A stretch of DNA of 64,000 nt from contig JBILMS010000007.1 of the NCBI GenBank assembly GCA_044375415.1, positions 21,492-85,491 of the forward strand. Reading direction: 5' to 3'. Source of the DNA: JAWXBG01 sp044375415. Lineage in GTDB: Bacteria > Bacteroidota > Bacteroidia > Flavobacteriales_D > Sanyastnellaceae. A model generated the notes under the pieces. That model made no database searches and was not told the DNA's origin. It saw only the letters and a list, made by a program, of their open reading frames with translations. Positions 1 to 7,969 of the stretch are shown here, piece by piece (the first letter of the stretch is position 1; each line of letters opens with the position of its first letter). A program made the translations under genes and the position numbers.

Positions 1-995
1 CGGATTATGTCGCCATTTGCGATAAAAGCACCCTTCGTGTTTTCCTGTATCGGCAACCAAAAATAATTGTTGCGCAAGACCATCATCCGATCGCCATTAT
101 TTATCTCTTCTTCATTCCACAAAATACGTGAACGCATTTGTTGATTGAACAAATTTGCCCGCTTATTGGAGCGAGTAATGATGATCATGCCATCTATACC
201 TTGTTTGGCTTTCACCTCTTCCAAGACATCTTGTAAGTCTGATCTTACCAAATGAACATCTTCGTAACCCAGACTTTTGATCTGTGGTAAACTATCCTCT
301 CCGCTAGCTATCAAATCACGTAGGTCAGTGGCATTTATAAGTATTCCCGAATCTTGCGCCTGTCGTATTACTTCGGTGAGTTCTACTTCGGCAATATTTA
401 ATTCATAATGATCGCGTAAATAATCGAGATCCAAAGCCGGGCTGTGATCTGCTCCAACCGGAGGTAACTGAGCTGAATCACCGACTAATACCAGACGACA
501 ATTATCCCCTGCAAATACATGCGACATCAGATCATCGAGCAAATTAGCGGAACCCATATCATCGCCGCCGGCTACAAACAGATCGGTGCCTATCATAGAA
601 GCTTCATCGACTATATATATCGTATTGCTTTTATCATTGTCTCGCAATTCGAAATAGGCGTTGCCATTGCGATCTGACTTCTGATTATAAATCTCTCGGT
701 GAATAGTTGAAGCCGAACGCCCCGAATAATTTGACATAACCTTCGCTGCACGTCCCGTGGGTGCAAGTAATACAGCACTGAGTCCCAATTCTTCTACAGT
801 TCGCACCATTGCACTGATACATGTGGTTTTTCCCGTTCCGGCATACCCCTTTAGAAGAACACCACACCGTGGTTTGTAGCTCATTATAAAGCGGGAAAAA
901 ACATAAAAAAGCCGGTCCTGACCCGAAGTAGGTTCAAAAGTGAAATTAAATTTCAGCTTTTCGTAAACAGAATGTACCTGATCGGTGGGTTGCAT
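1..995 (-). CDS. RecD-like/AAA ATP-dependent DNA helicase, C-terminus cut by window edge
   Basis: Reading the minus strand from an ATG at 993-995 gives an open frame of 331 codons that runs off the left edge. Seen: Walker A GYAGTGKTT at about residues 50-57, Walker B IVDEASM at about 127-133, and the superfamily 1 motif GDSAQLPPVG further on. These mark an exonuclease V alpha/RecD-type SF1 helicase; flavobacterial homologues of about 470 residues sit in the same place beside DUF3822, rsmD and coaD. Expected role: ATP-driven DNA unwinding in repair or recombination, in the cytoplasm. The start was chosen because the residues between it and Walker A match the usual short N-terminus; the frame is also open a little further upstream. 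The helicase 2B/C-terminal domain lies outside the window. Confidence 0.85.
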   Translation of the reverse strand, partial: MQPTDQVHSVYEKLKFNFTFEPTSGQDRLFYVFSRFIMSYKPRCGVLLKGYAGTGKTTCISAMVRTVEELGLSAVLLAPTGRAAKVMSNYSGRSASTIHREIYNQKSDRNGNAYFELRDNDKSNTIYIVDEASMIGTDLFVAGGDDMGSANLLDDLMSHVFAGDNCRLVLVGDSAQLPPVGADHSPALDLDYLRDHYELNIAEVELTEVIRQAQDSGILINATDLRDLIASGEDSLPQIKSLGYEDVHLVRSDLQDVLEEVKAKQGIDGMIIITRSNKRANLFNQQMRSRILWNEEEINNGDRMMVLRNNYFWLPIQENTKGAFIANGDII

Positions 996-1081
996 TGGTT
1001 CCGCGAATTTCGGTGAGTATTGGTCGCAGAACTAAAATCTCTGATTTTTCGAAGAAATAACCAATGGTAGAAAGTTCCCCT

Positions 1082-1089
1082 TAGTTTTG
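1082..1089 (+). promoter_or_regulatory. Bacteroidota -7 promoter element for the DUF3822 operon
   Basis: TAGTTTTG matches the known Bacteroidota -7 consensus TAnnTTTG and ends 14 bases before the ATG at 1104, so the 5' leader would be about 8-10 nt. No clear -33 TTG was found at the right distance. Confidence 0.5.
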
Positions 1090-1103
1090 ACCTCGATTTC
1101 AAT

Positions 1104-1922
1104 ATGCTTTCTCCTGAACAATTAGCCGCCTCTTCGATACCCCGTCATCTTCTTGATAACGCAGGTGAGATGCGCCTTTCAATGCACCTTGGAAAAGGAT
1201 CCGTAGGTGCTGCAATTGCGGATGTCGCAGAAGGTAAACTACAATGGTTTCATCACGAGCGCTTTCAAGCGGATTCAGACTGGAACGACATGGTTCAGAC
1301 ACTGAGATTCCGAAATTGGAAAGAAGCTACCTTCCGTAAAATATCCATTTCTTTTGATTGTGAAGCCTGTACTCTCGTTCCTGCCGGGTTTTACGAGGCC
1401 TCAAGAGCTGATGAGTTGTTGTCTGTCCTCTATCGAAATCAGGCTTCAGGTGAAGCCCGAACAACAGATATTTCGCTTTTTGCGGCCAAACTCCTTTTCC
1501 GTATACCGCAAGAATTATTGGAAATGGCTTCTTGGTTTCAACATGCTCGTATCTATCCATCCATGCATCCTCTCTTAGCCCGACATTTCGAGGGTTCGGT
1601 TAAGCAAGCTGTTTTGCAACTTACCGGCAACTACATGTTGCTCCGAATTACGGAAGGAAAAAAACTACTCTTTTGCAATTTTTTCTCCGTTCATCACGAC
1701 GAAGATGTACTTTATTTTTTAGCGAACGCTTGTATGAACTTGGCTATCGATATGGGTGGACTTCAATTATTTACTGAAGGTATCGAACCACAGAGCGCCT
1801 TGATGTTGCAACTCTCCAACTATTGTAATCCGGTTTTAAGTAATCCGGTTATCAATTTACAAGGAAAAACAGAAAATACCTCCATTGTCAACCTCACTCT
1901 CCAGAATTTCTTATGCGAATAA
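1104..1922 (+). CDS. DUF3822 family protein
   Basis: A 272-residue protein without signal peptide or membrane segment. Its N-terminal half (motifs SMHLGKGSVGAAIAD and the acidic stretch after FDCEACTLVPAGFY) and length fit DUF3822, a Bacteroidota-specific family of unknown function that resembles an actin/ASKHA-like fold in distant comparisons. It overlaps rsmD by 10 bp, and rsmD overlaps coaD by 4 bp, so the three are one transcription unit; the same order is common in Flavobacteriia. A link to rRNA modification or CoA synthesis is only suggested by position. Family call is from remembered family features, not a search. Confidence 0.8.
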   Translation: MLSPEQLAASSIPRHLLDNAGEMRLSMHLGKGSVGAAIADVAEGKLQWFHHERFQADSDWNDMVQTLRFRNWKEATFRKISISFDCEACTLVPAGFYEASRADELLSVLYRNQASGEARTTDISLFAAKLLFRIPQELLEMASWFQHARIYPSMHPLLARHFEGSVKQAVLQLTGNYMLLRITEGKKLLFCNFFSVHHDEDVLYFLANACMNLAIDMGGLQLFTEGIEPQSALMLQLSNYCNPVLSNPVINLQGKTENTSIVNLTLQNFLCE

Positions 1923-2452
1923 TAGCAGGAAGCCTCCGAGGAAGGCAAATAGATGTGCCCAAGAATTTTCGAGGTCGTCCCACTACCGATTTTGCGCGGG
2001 AGGGATTGTTTAATCTCATAGGTCATAAAATGGAACTCGAGGGAGCTTCCGTGCTCGATCTATTTTCCGGTACAGGTGCATTTTCCCTCGAATGTTTTTC
2101 TCGCGGCGCTGAAAAAGTCGATTCCATTGAAATCAGTCCGGTACATGTAAAATTTATTCAAAAAAATTTCGATCAGTTTAATCTTCCCGGAATGGCTTAT
2201 CGCAAAGATGCCTTCTTATTTATTGAGCAGTGCGCACGCCAGTATGACCTCATTTTCGCCGACCCACCTTATGATATCAAGAGAGCTCGAGAGGTTCCGG
2301 CGATGATTCTCAGTCGAAAACTCCTTAAACCGGAAGGTTTGCTTATTGTAGAACATGGAGATGGCGGCATCTACTCAGATATTCCTGAAATAATTGATGA
2401 ACGCAAATACGGAAACGTCTTCTTTAGTTTTTTCCGTAATTTGCCAGTATGA
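1913..2452 (+). CDS. rsmD: 16S rRNA (guanine966-N2)-methyltransferase RsmD
   Basis: A 179-residue class I SAM-dependent methyltransferase. Seen: start MRIIAGSLRGR, which is typical of RsmD, SAM-binding loop DLFSGTGAFSLE at residues 49-60, and catalytic DPPY at 117-120 that holds the target guanine amino group. The family methylates G966 of 16S rRNA in the assembled 30S subunit. Length is normal (about 180). It overlaps the DUF3822 gene by 10 bp and coaD by 4 bp (ATGA junction), pointing to translational coupling. Confidence 0.95.
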   Translation: MRIIAGSLRGRQIDVPKNFRGRPTTDFAREGLFNLIGHKMELEGASVLDLFSGTGAFSLECFSRGAEKVDSIEISPVHVKFIQKNFDQFNLPGMAYRKDAFLFIEQCARQYDLIFADPPYDIKRAREVPAMILSRKLLKPEGLLIVEHGDGGIYSDIPEIIDERKYGNVFFSFFRNLPV

Positions 2453-2913
2453 AACGTATCGCTGTTTTTCCCGGTTCTTTTGATCCGGTTACCTTCGGAC
2501 ATACCCATATTGTAGAAAGGTCTGTCGATCTATTCGATTTAATCATTGTAGCGATTGGTGTTAATACCACCAAGCAATACATGTTTCCGCTTCAACAACG
2601 GGTAGAGTGGACAAAACAAGTGTTTCAGCATCTTCCGAACGTCGATGTGCACACGTATGAAGGTCTTACAGTGGACTTTTGTTCCCGCGTAGGATCGAAA
2701 TATATTTTGCGCGGACTGCGAAATGGTTCGGATTTTGATTTCGAACAAAGTATTGCCGCCATGAACAAAACCCTAAATCCGGAAATAGAGACGATTTTTT
2801 TAAATACCGATGCCGCGTACGCTGCCATTCACAGTTCTATTGTTCGGGAAATAATCAAAAATAAAGGGGACGTTTCTGAGTTTATACCCAAACAAATAGA
2901 TGTTTACATATGA
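2449..2913 (+). CDS. coaD: Phosphopantetheine adenylyltransferase
   Basis: A 154-residue nucleotidyltransferase of the coenzyme A pathway: 4'-phosphopantetheine + ATP to dephospho-CoA + PPi. Seen: GSFDPVTFGH at residues 9-18 with the TxGH nucleotide motif, RGLRNGSDFDFE near 88-99, and the second ATP motif HSSIVRE at 128-134. Length is normal. The start codon overlaps the rsmD stop in an ATGA junction, so it is translated from the same message as rsmD and DUF3822. Confidence 0.96.
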   Translation: MKRIAVFPGSFDPVTFGHTHIVERSVDLFDLIIVAIGVNTTKQYMFPLQQRVEWTKQVFQHLPNVDVHTYEGLTVDFCSRVGSKYILRGLRNGSDFDFEQSIAAMNKTLNPEIETIFLNTDAAYAAIHSSIVREIIKNKGDVSEFIPKQIDVYI

Positions 2914-3013
2914 GGAACGCTGCAAAAAAACACTTCCCCTTTTTATCAAATAAATTAGAATGCATTTGTTTCAGAATATACTCGGCCTTTTAACCTCGAA
3001 AAACGAGAAAATT

Positions 3014-4570
3014 ATGAAAGTCACCATTCACTTGAAAAAAGTAACATTTGCTCTTTTTCTTTTTTGCACGACTAGTGTATTTGGTCAGCAAAATGTTAGT
3101 ATCGAGGGAAAATGTCGCAACGGCGAACATGTGACTGTAATGGCATATACCTTCTCCGATTATATCTCGATGCTTCCCCTTGAGCTGGGAAGAGTTGTGG
3201 CTGAAAATGGTAAATACAAACTTGAGTTTAGCATTGAGGGTACACGTCAAATTTTTCTACAAGTAGGAAATACAGAGGGGGAAATGATTGTTGAAGCCGG
3301 CAAGAACTACAGCGTAGATATACCGGCGATTCTAGCGAGTGAACAAGTAACATTCGACAAAACCGTTCTTGAACTTGTTTTTATTGATCTTCCGCAATCT
3401 GATATCAATTATGGCATCCGCAGATTTAATAGCGATTACCGATCGTTTATTGACGATCATTATTACGATTTTGCCGTAGGTGAATTCAAAGGTTCAGAAA
3501 CTTTTAAAAGTAGTTTGGGAGAAAAAAAAGCGGCTACCGATATATATCGTTCCGGTGATCAGCCGCAAGGATTTTCAGACCAAAAAATGCCTTTGGGTGA
3601 TTTCAATAATTGGGTAGAATTGTTCGAATTATATGTCGATTCAAACTACACACAATACCTTGAACATCCATATTTCCGTGATCACAAAAACTTCCGCATA
3701 AGCGAATTAGAGCTGATATCAGGCGTTCGACCTTTCGTCGTCTACGAAGAAAATTTCTTTAGCAAAAAGGTTCAATACACTCATCCTTCCTATTTTAGTT
3801 TGTTCCGTATTCTGTATGCAAACGTTTTTGAAAAAGTAAAAGAATCGGATACAAAAGATTGGATTCGCATGGCGATCAATTCAGAAAAGAGTCCGCAATC
3901 CTTGGAATTTGTTTTCAAAAATGACAGTCTTTTTTTTAATGAAGACATCCGCACACTTGCAATGATCTATAATCTGCGCGAGAATTATTTCAGCACCGAA
4001 TACAGCAAGGCTTCAATAGAAATACTGTTAGAGAATATTGTTACGAAAGATCGCAGACCTCTTGTAGCCCAAATTGCCTCTAATACATTAAAAACCTTGA
4101 AAATGGGACGTCAGGGTTGGAACATTGAAAATTTCAAAGTTGTTGATGCAAAAAAGGAAATTTGGAATTATGAGGACAATAAAGGTGGATATACCTATTT
4201 CGTCTTTTTTACAACGTGGAGTACTTCGGCATTAAAAGAACTCTTGGTTCTAGAAAAAATAGCATCCGACTACAAGGATTTTGTTCGAATAGTAGCCGTT
4301 TGTATGGATGATTCCTTTACGGAATTTGAGAAGTATGTCAAAACCCATCCAAAACAAGAGTTTACCTTTCTGTTCGGCACGGCAGACCCCCAAATGAAGC
4401 GAATATTTAATGTGCGATCCATACCACACGTTGTCATGATAGCTCCGGATAGTAATTTCATGTTTGATTACACGCGAAAACCGAGCGAAGGTGTGCAAAA
4501 AGAATTTGAAATGATAAAGTTGAGATCGGAAAAGAAGACTACCGTAGGTCCAAAAACCTGGAAAGACTAA
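3014..4570 (+). CDS. Exported TlpA/thioredoxin-fold protein lacking the CxxC pair
   Basis: A 518-residue protein. The start at 3014 is preferred over an in-frame ATG at 2960 because it puts a standard signal peptide (MKVTIHLKKVTFALFLFCTT, cut after VFG) at the N-terminus, and a promoter-like TGCATTTG lies at 2961-2968, after the earlier ATG. Residues 25-130 look like the DUF4369-type beta domain common in Bacteroidota TlpA proteins; the last 130 residues have a thioredoxin fold (VFFTTWSTSALKELL, SIPHVVMI). The usual WCxxC is W402-S-T-S-A, so both redox cysteines are gone while the cis-proline (P471) is kept. A redox role is therefore unlikely; a binding or structural role in the periplasm is inference. 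Its stop abuts the stop of the convergent NUDIX gene. Confidence 0.8.
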   Translation: MKVTIHLKKVTFALFLFCTTSVFGQQNVSIEGKCRNGEHVTVMAYTFSDYISMLPLELGRVVAENGKYKLEFSIEGTRQIFLQVGNTEGEMIVEAGKNYSVDIPAILASEQVTFDKTVLELVFIDLPQSDINYGIRRFNSDYRSFIDDHYYDFAVGEFKGSETFKSSLGEKKAATDIYRSGDQPQGFSDQKMPLGDFNNWVELFELYVDSNYTQYLEHPYFRDHKNFRISELELISGVRPFVVYEENFFSKKVQYTHPSYFSLFRILYANVFEKVKESDTKDWIRMAINSEKSPQSLEFVFKNDSLFFNEDIRTLAMIYNLRENYFSTEYSKASIEILLENIVTKDRRPLVAQIASNTLKTLKMGRQGWNIENFKVVDAKKEIWNYEDNKGGYTYFVFFTTWSTSALKELLVLEKIASDYKDFVRIVAVCMDDSFTEFEKYVKTHPKQEFTFLFGTADPQMKRIFNVRSIPHVVMIAPDSNFMFDYTRKPSEGVQKEFEMIKLRSEKKTTVGPKTWKD

Positions 4571-5197
4571 TTACTTTTTTGAGTTAAGATATTCATTTAC
4601 CACCTCCATTACAGAAGGATAAGTGTTGTTGGCTACCATTGAAATCTTATCAGGTTTAATCCAACGAACTTCCGTAATCCCCTCTATAGCCTGAGGTACA
4701 GGAGTTTCATTCCCCTCATAGTTCATCAAATACCAAGCAGTGCATTTCAGCACCGGCACCGAATCTTGAACGTAGGTGTGCCATGTATCTGACATGCGCT
4801 CGCGGACAACTAATCCCGATATAGAGCATTCTTCTTCAACTTCTCGGTGGGCGCCTTGCAGGAGATCTTCCCCTTCCTCGACTTTACCCTTCGGAAGGTC
4901 CCATTTATTTTTTCTGAAAATAAACAGTAAAGAACCATCTTCACGAGTTACAAGGCCTCCCGCAGCTTGCACAAATTCGAACTGGGCCAGAAATCTATTC
5001 CAAGAATCTTCGGGATTATCGGCCAAAATATGAATGGCCTTGGCTCCTTTGGATATTGCCAATTCAGCATTTAGTACGTCCGATTTACCGGAAGAACGCA
5101 ACACAACTACTCCTTTTCCCTGACGAGCTCCATCGGGGATATCCTGTGAAAAGGTCAACAGGCGATTTGAGAAATAAACTTTATACTTTTGGCCCAT
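4571..5197 (-). CDS. NUDIX hydrolase
   Basis: A 208-residue cytoplasmic protein. The NUDIX box is seen as GKVEEGEDLLQGAHREVEEE, with the metal-binding REVEEE intact and Cys where Gly is usual after it. The preceding WDLPKGK is typical of the flavobacterial NUDIX proteins encoded beside pyrE. The family cleaves nucleoside diphosphates linked to another group; the substrate cannot be told here. Residues 1-80 form an additional N-terminal region seen in these homologues. The start codon (5195-5197) overlaps the divergent pyrE start (5196-5198) by two bases; no other ATG fits. Confidence 0.88.
   Translation of the reverse strand: MGQKYKVYFSNRLLTFSQDIPDGARQGKGVVVLRSSGKSDVLNAELAISKGAKAIHILADNPEDSWNRFLAQFEFVQAAGGLVTREDGSLLFIFRKNKWDLPKGKVEEGEDLLQGAHREVEEECSISGLVVRERMSDTWHTYVQDSVPVLKCTAWYLMNYEGNETPVPQAIEGITEVRWIKPDKISMVANNTYPSVMEVVNEYLNSKK
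5184..5191 (+). promoter_or_regulatory. -7 promoter element of pyrE, inside the NUDIX coding start
   Basis: TACTTTTG is a perfect TAnnTTTG match and ends only four bases before the pyrE ATG. With a start point 5-8 nt downstream of the element, the pyrE message would be leaderless or nearly so. The element lies over codons 3-5 of the opposite NUDIX gene. Confidence 0.55.
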
Positions 5198-5840
5198 GTC
5201 AGATCAAGGCCTAAAAGTAGCAGAATTCCTCCTGCAGATAAGAGCAATTGAATTAAAACCTCAAAATCCCTTTACATGGGCTTCCGGATTGAGGTCTCCC
5301 ATTTATTGCGATAATCGTAAAACATTGTCCTATCCGGAAATCCGCGACTTCTTGCGAATTCAGTTTTGTGAGGTTATTCGCCAACATTTCGGCGAACCTG
5401 ACGTAATTGCCGGCGTTGCAACAGGAGGAATCGCCTTGGGAGCACTGGTGGCACAAGAAATGAATCTCCCCTTTGTCTACGTGCGCAGTGAAGCAAAAAA
5501 ACACGGTCTCACAAATATGATTGAAGGGGTTATTAAACCGTGGCAAAAAGTGGTTGTTATCGAAGACCTGGTTAGTACAGGCAAAAGTAGTCTTCAGGCT
5601 GTGGATGCTCTTCGCGAGGCAGAGGTCGAAATTCTGGGTATGGTCGCCATTTTCACATATTCCTTCGACAAAGCTTTAGCCAATTTTGAAGGAAAAAATG
5701 TGCAACTTCGAACTCTTACCAATTATCATCAACTTCTTGATAAGGCACAACAATTAAATTACATCAGCGATTCCGATAAACAAGCATTGGCAGAATGGAG
5801 AAAAGACCCTGAAGTTTGGTCGGCCTCGTTCGCTCAATAA
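5196..5840 (+). CDS. pyrE: Orotate phosphoribosyltransferase
   Basis: A 214-residue type I phosphoribosyltransferase: orotate + PRPP to orotidine 5'-phosphate, step five of pyrimidine synthesis. Seen: FTWASGLRSPIYCDNRK near residue 26, the VATGGIALGAL loop, and the PRPP-binding signature VVVIEDLVSTGKSS around residues 117-130. Length is normal. The start is fixed by alignment of the AEFLLQI segment with the usual N-terminus. The SRPBCC gene follows 13 bp later and is probably co-transcribed, as in many flavobacteria. Confidence 0.96.
   Translation: MSDQGLKVAEFLLQIRAIELKPQNPFTWASGLRSPIYCDNRKTLSYPEIRDFLRIQFCEVIRQHFGEPDVIAGVATGGIALGALVAQEMNLPFVYVRSEAKKHGLTNMIEGVIKPWQKVVVIEDLVSTGKSSLQAVDALREAEVEILGMVAIFTYSFDKALANFEGKNVQLRTLTNYHQLLDKAQQLNYISDSDKQALAEWRKDPEVWSASFAQ
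5212..5219 (-). promoter_or_regulatory. Probable -7 promoter element of the NUDIX gene, inside pyrE
   Basis: On the minus strand TACTTTTA (one mismatch to TAnnTTTG) lies 14 bases before the NUDIX ATG, within pyrE codons 6-8. The two promoters of this divergent pair thus fire towards and across each other's start codon. Confidence 0.35.
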
Positions 5841-5853
5841 TTCTCAAGAAAAA

Positions 5854-6267
5854 ATGACAAAAATTGAAAGCAAAAAGGTCCAATTAAATGTGGATTGTGA
5901 AACAGCCTTTACGTACTTGCGCGACCTGGATCACCTTATAGAGTTTTTACCCCAAAGCAAAATCACCGACTGGAAAAGCGATAAAGTGAGTTGCTCGTTC
6001 AAAGTGCAGGGTTCCTACCAAATCGGAATGAAACATGGTGGTGAAGAAGCTCCAAATTATTTGAAATTACTCTCCGGAGAAGGCAGCCCTTTTCCATTCG
6101 AACTCCATATTCGATTTACTTCTGCCGATTCAGGTTGTCAGGTTAGTCAAATCTGTGAAGCTCAAATAAATCCATTTTTAGAAATGATCGTAAAGGGTCC
6201 ATTAAAGAATCTTTTTGATTACATTGCAGATAAAATGGTTGAAAAATTTGGTGGAAAGGCCCTTTAG
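5854..6267 (+). CDS. SRPBCC (START-like) family protein
   Basis: A 137-residue protein with the pattern of a small START/SRPBCC fold: an N-terminal strand and helix (KVQLNVDCETAFTYLRDLDHLIEFLP), central strands, and a long C-terminal amphipathic helix (FLEMIVKGPLKNLFDYIADK). No signal peptide. The family binds hydrophobic ligands; the ligand is unknown. The gene follows pyrE by 13 bp in the same direction, an arrangement I recognise from flavobacteria. Its stop codon overlaps the stop of the convergent M61 gene. Confidence 0.82.
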   Translation: MTKIESKKVQLNVDCETAFTYLRDLDHLIEFLPQSKITDWKSDKVSCSFKVQGSYQIGMKHGGEEAPNYLKLLSGEGSPFPFELHIRFTSADSGCQVSQICEAQINPFLEMIVKGPLKNLFDYIADKMVEKFGGKAL

Positions 6268-7964
6268 TTTCTTCTCCTTGATTTCCAATATTCATAGATG
6301 TCTGAATTGCCTTTGTATTCAAGGCTTATCTTGCTATACCACCTTGAAGAATCCCAAGAGATTTCCGTAGTCCGCTGGATGCCCTGCGAAAGAAACTGAA
6401 TCTTGGATTTTTTCGTTGATGATTCGGTGAAAGAAGCAGGCGACTTTTCGTCAATAAGCTGAATCATATCGCCACGCCACAAACCGCATTGATCAGCAGG
6501 CGAATTCTCCATCACATCCGTTATCATCCATGTTTCATTAGACTGAACATGGTATCGCGCACCCGTCAGTGAAGTAAATGTACTTTCATTCGAGATAAAT
6601 TTCATTGATAAATCAAGTAATGAGAATGACGGTTGGATATATTTCAAATAATCAACCTGTCCCAAAACAATTTCGTTGAAAATATCTTCAAAAGAAACTC
6701 CTGCAACTTCTTCCAACAATTCTCTATAATCTACTAATGTGTAACCTCTATTCTCTGTGCCAAAACGACGGTACAATAGGGCCATTACATCATCCAATGA
6801 CCTTCTTCCCGAAGTATTCGCAATAATCCGAACATCGCAAATAAATGCGATCAAAGAACCTTCATTATAAATATTCACCTTACGCCAAGGATTTCCTTGA
6901 ACATATCCATCGAGCCACGTTTCCAACGATGATTTCGCTACGGATAAGTGAAACCTACCATCGTTATTTAAATGGTTTTCCAGGGTCTCGGAAATAATTT
7001 CAAAAAAATGAAGATCACTAAAAGTGCCAACTCTCCACAATAAGAGATCTCCGTAATAAGTAGTGACTCCTTCGTACACCAAACCTGAGGGCGAATAATT
7101 TTCGCGGGTAAAGTCGTAAGGTAACATTTCCATCGGACGAATATTCTTAACATTCCACGTATGAAATAATTCGTGACAAGAGATGCCGAGTAGTTCCAAA
7201 AATTGATCCTCTCCAGCCAATGTTCCCGAGGGCCCCATAGCGATCACGGTGGAGTTTCTGTGTTCAACTCCGTGTCGAACGGCGATTTCCGGGAACTGAA
7301 ATAGAAAATGATAGGCTTCGCAGGGAATATCGCTGAAGATGGAAAAATGCTCTTCCGTGAAATTCTTGAAATGCAAAATCAGCTTTTCGATATCAAACTG
7401 AATTTTACCTTGAATCCAAATGTGAAATGGAATATTTCGGCAGCTATATTCGAACTGATGAAGAGTATTTGACGCGATTAAAGGGCAATCTGCGAGATGA
7501 TCAAACGAATCTGCCAACAAAATATGAGGGTTCTCCCTCTTCAATCCACAAGCGATAGAATAATCTTGTGGAACACATAAACTAATGCGGTAGGCTTGAT
7601 CGGCATTACCCACCTGAAAGAAAAAGCAGTTTACGGGATTTATGTAAAGTTGACTTGCATCGAGGTAGGTAGAACCTGCATTGAGGTCAGCAGCGTAATA
7701 ATCATAAGTGCACTTGACCTTTCCCTTCTTTGGGTTTTGAAACGACCAACAATCTTTGCTCTTCTTTTCGATTTTCAAAAGTTCGTTTGATGAATCAAAT
7801 GCTTTCACATTCGTTATGTTTTTAGCAAAGTTCCCCAATTCATATCTCCCGGGACGCCAAGAAGCCAATTGCATGAGTATCTCTCCGGCCTCCACAATCC
7901 AATCAGATTCAAAGGAAATAAAATGCCGATGCGGTTGGGAATAGAAAACGCGATATTCGACCAT
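6264..7964 (-). CDS. M61 family peptidase with C-terminal PDZ domain
   Basis: A 566-residue protein. Seen: N-terminal beta-sandwich typical of M61 (ASWRPGRYELGNFAKNI at 35-50), gluzincin motif CHELFHTWNVKNIRP with H264, E265 and H268, the downstream zinc ligand E299 in YEGVTTYYG, and a C-terminal PDZ region (about 470-560; VMENSPADQCGLWRGDMI). M61 enzymes are glycyl aminopeptidases or related zinc peptidases. There is no obvious signal peptide, so it is probably cytoplasmic. It lies 5 bp from the phosphatase gene upstream and is likely its second cistron. Confidence 0.9.
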   Translation of the reverse strand: MVEYRVFYSQPHRHFISFESDWIVEAGEILMQLASWRPGRYELGNFAKNITNVKAFDSSNELLKIEKKSKDCWSFQNPKKGKVKCTYDYYAADLNAGSTYLDASQLYINPVNCFFFQVGNADQAYRISLCVPQDYSIACGLKRENPHILLADSFDHLADCPLIASNTLHQFEYSCRNIPFHIWIQGKIQFDIEKLILHFKNFTEEHFSIFSDIPCEAYHFLFQFPEIAVRHGVEHRNSTVIAMGPSGTLAGEDQFLELLGISCHELFHTWNVKNIRPMEMLPYDFTRENYSPSGLVYEGVTTYYGDLLLWRVGTFSDLHFFEIISETLENHLNNDGRFHLSVAKSSLETWLDGYVQGNPWRKVNIYNEGSLIAFICDVRIIANTSGRRSLDDVMALLYRRFGTENRGYTLVDYRELLEEVAGVSFEDIFNEIVLGQVDYLKYIQPSFSLLDLSMKFISNESTFTSLTGARYHVQSNETWMITDVMENSPADQCGLWRGDMIQLIDEKSPASFTESSTKKSKIQFLSQGIQRTTEISWDSSRWYSKISLEYKGNSDIYEYWKSRRRN

Positions 7965-7969
7965 AGACC

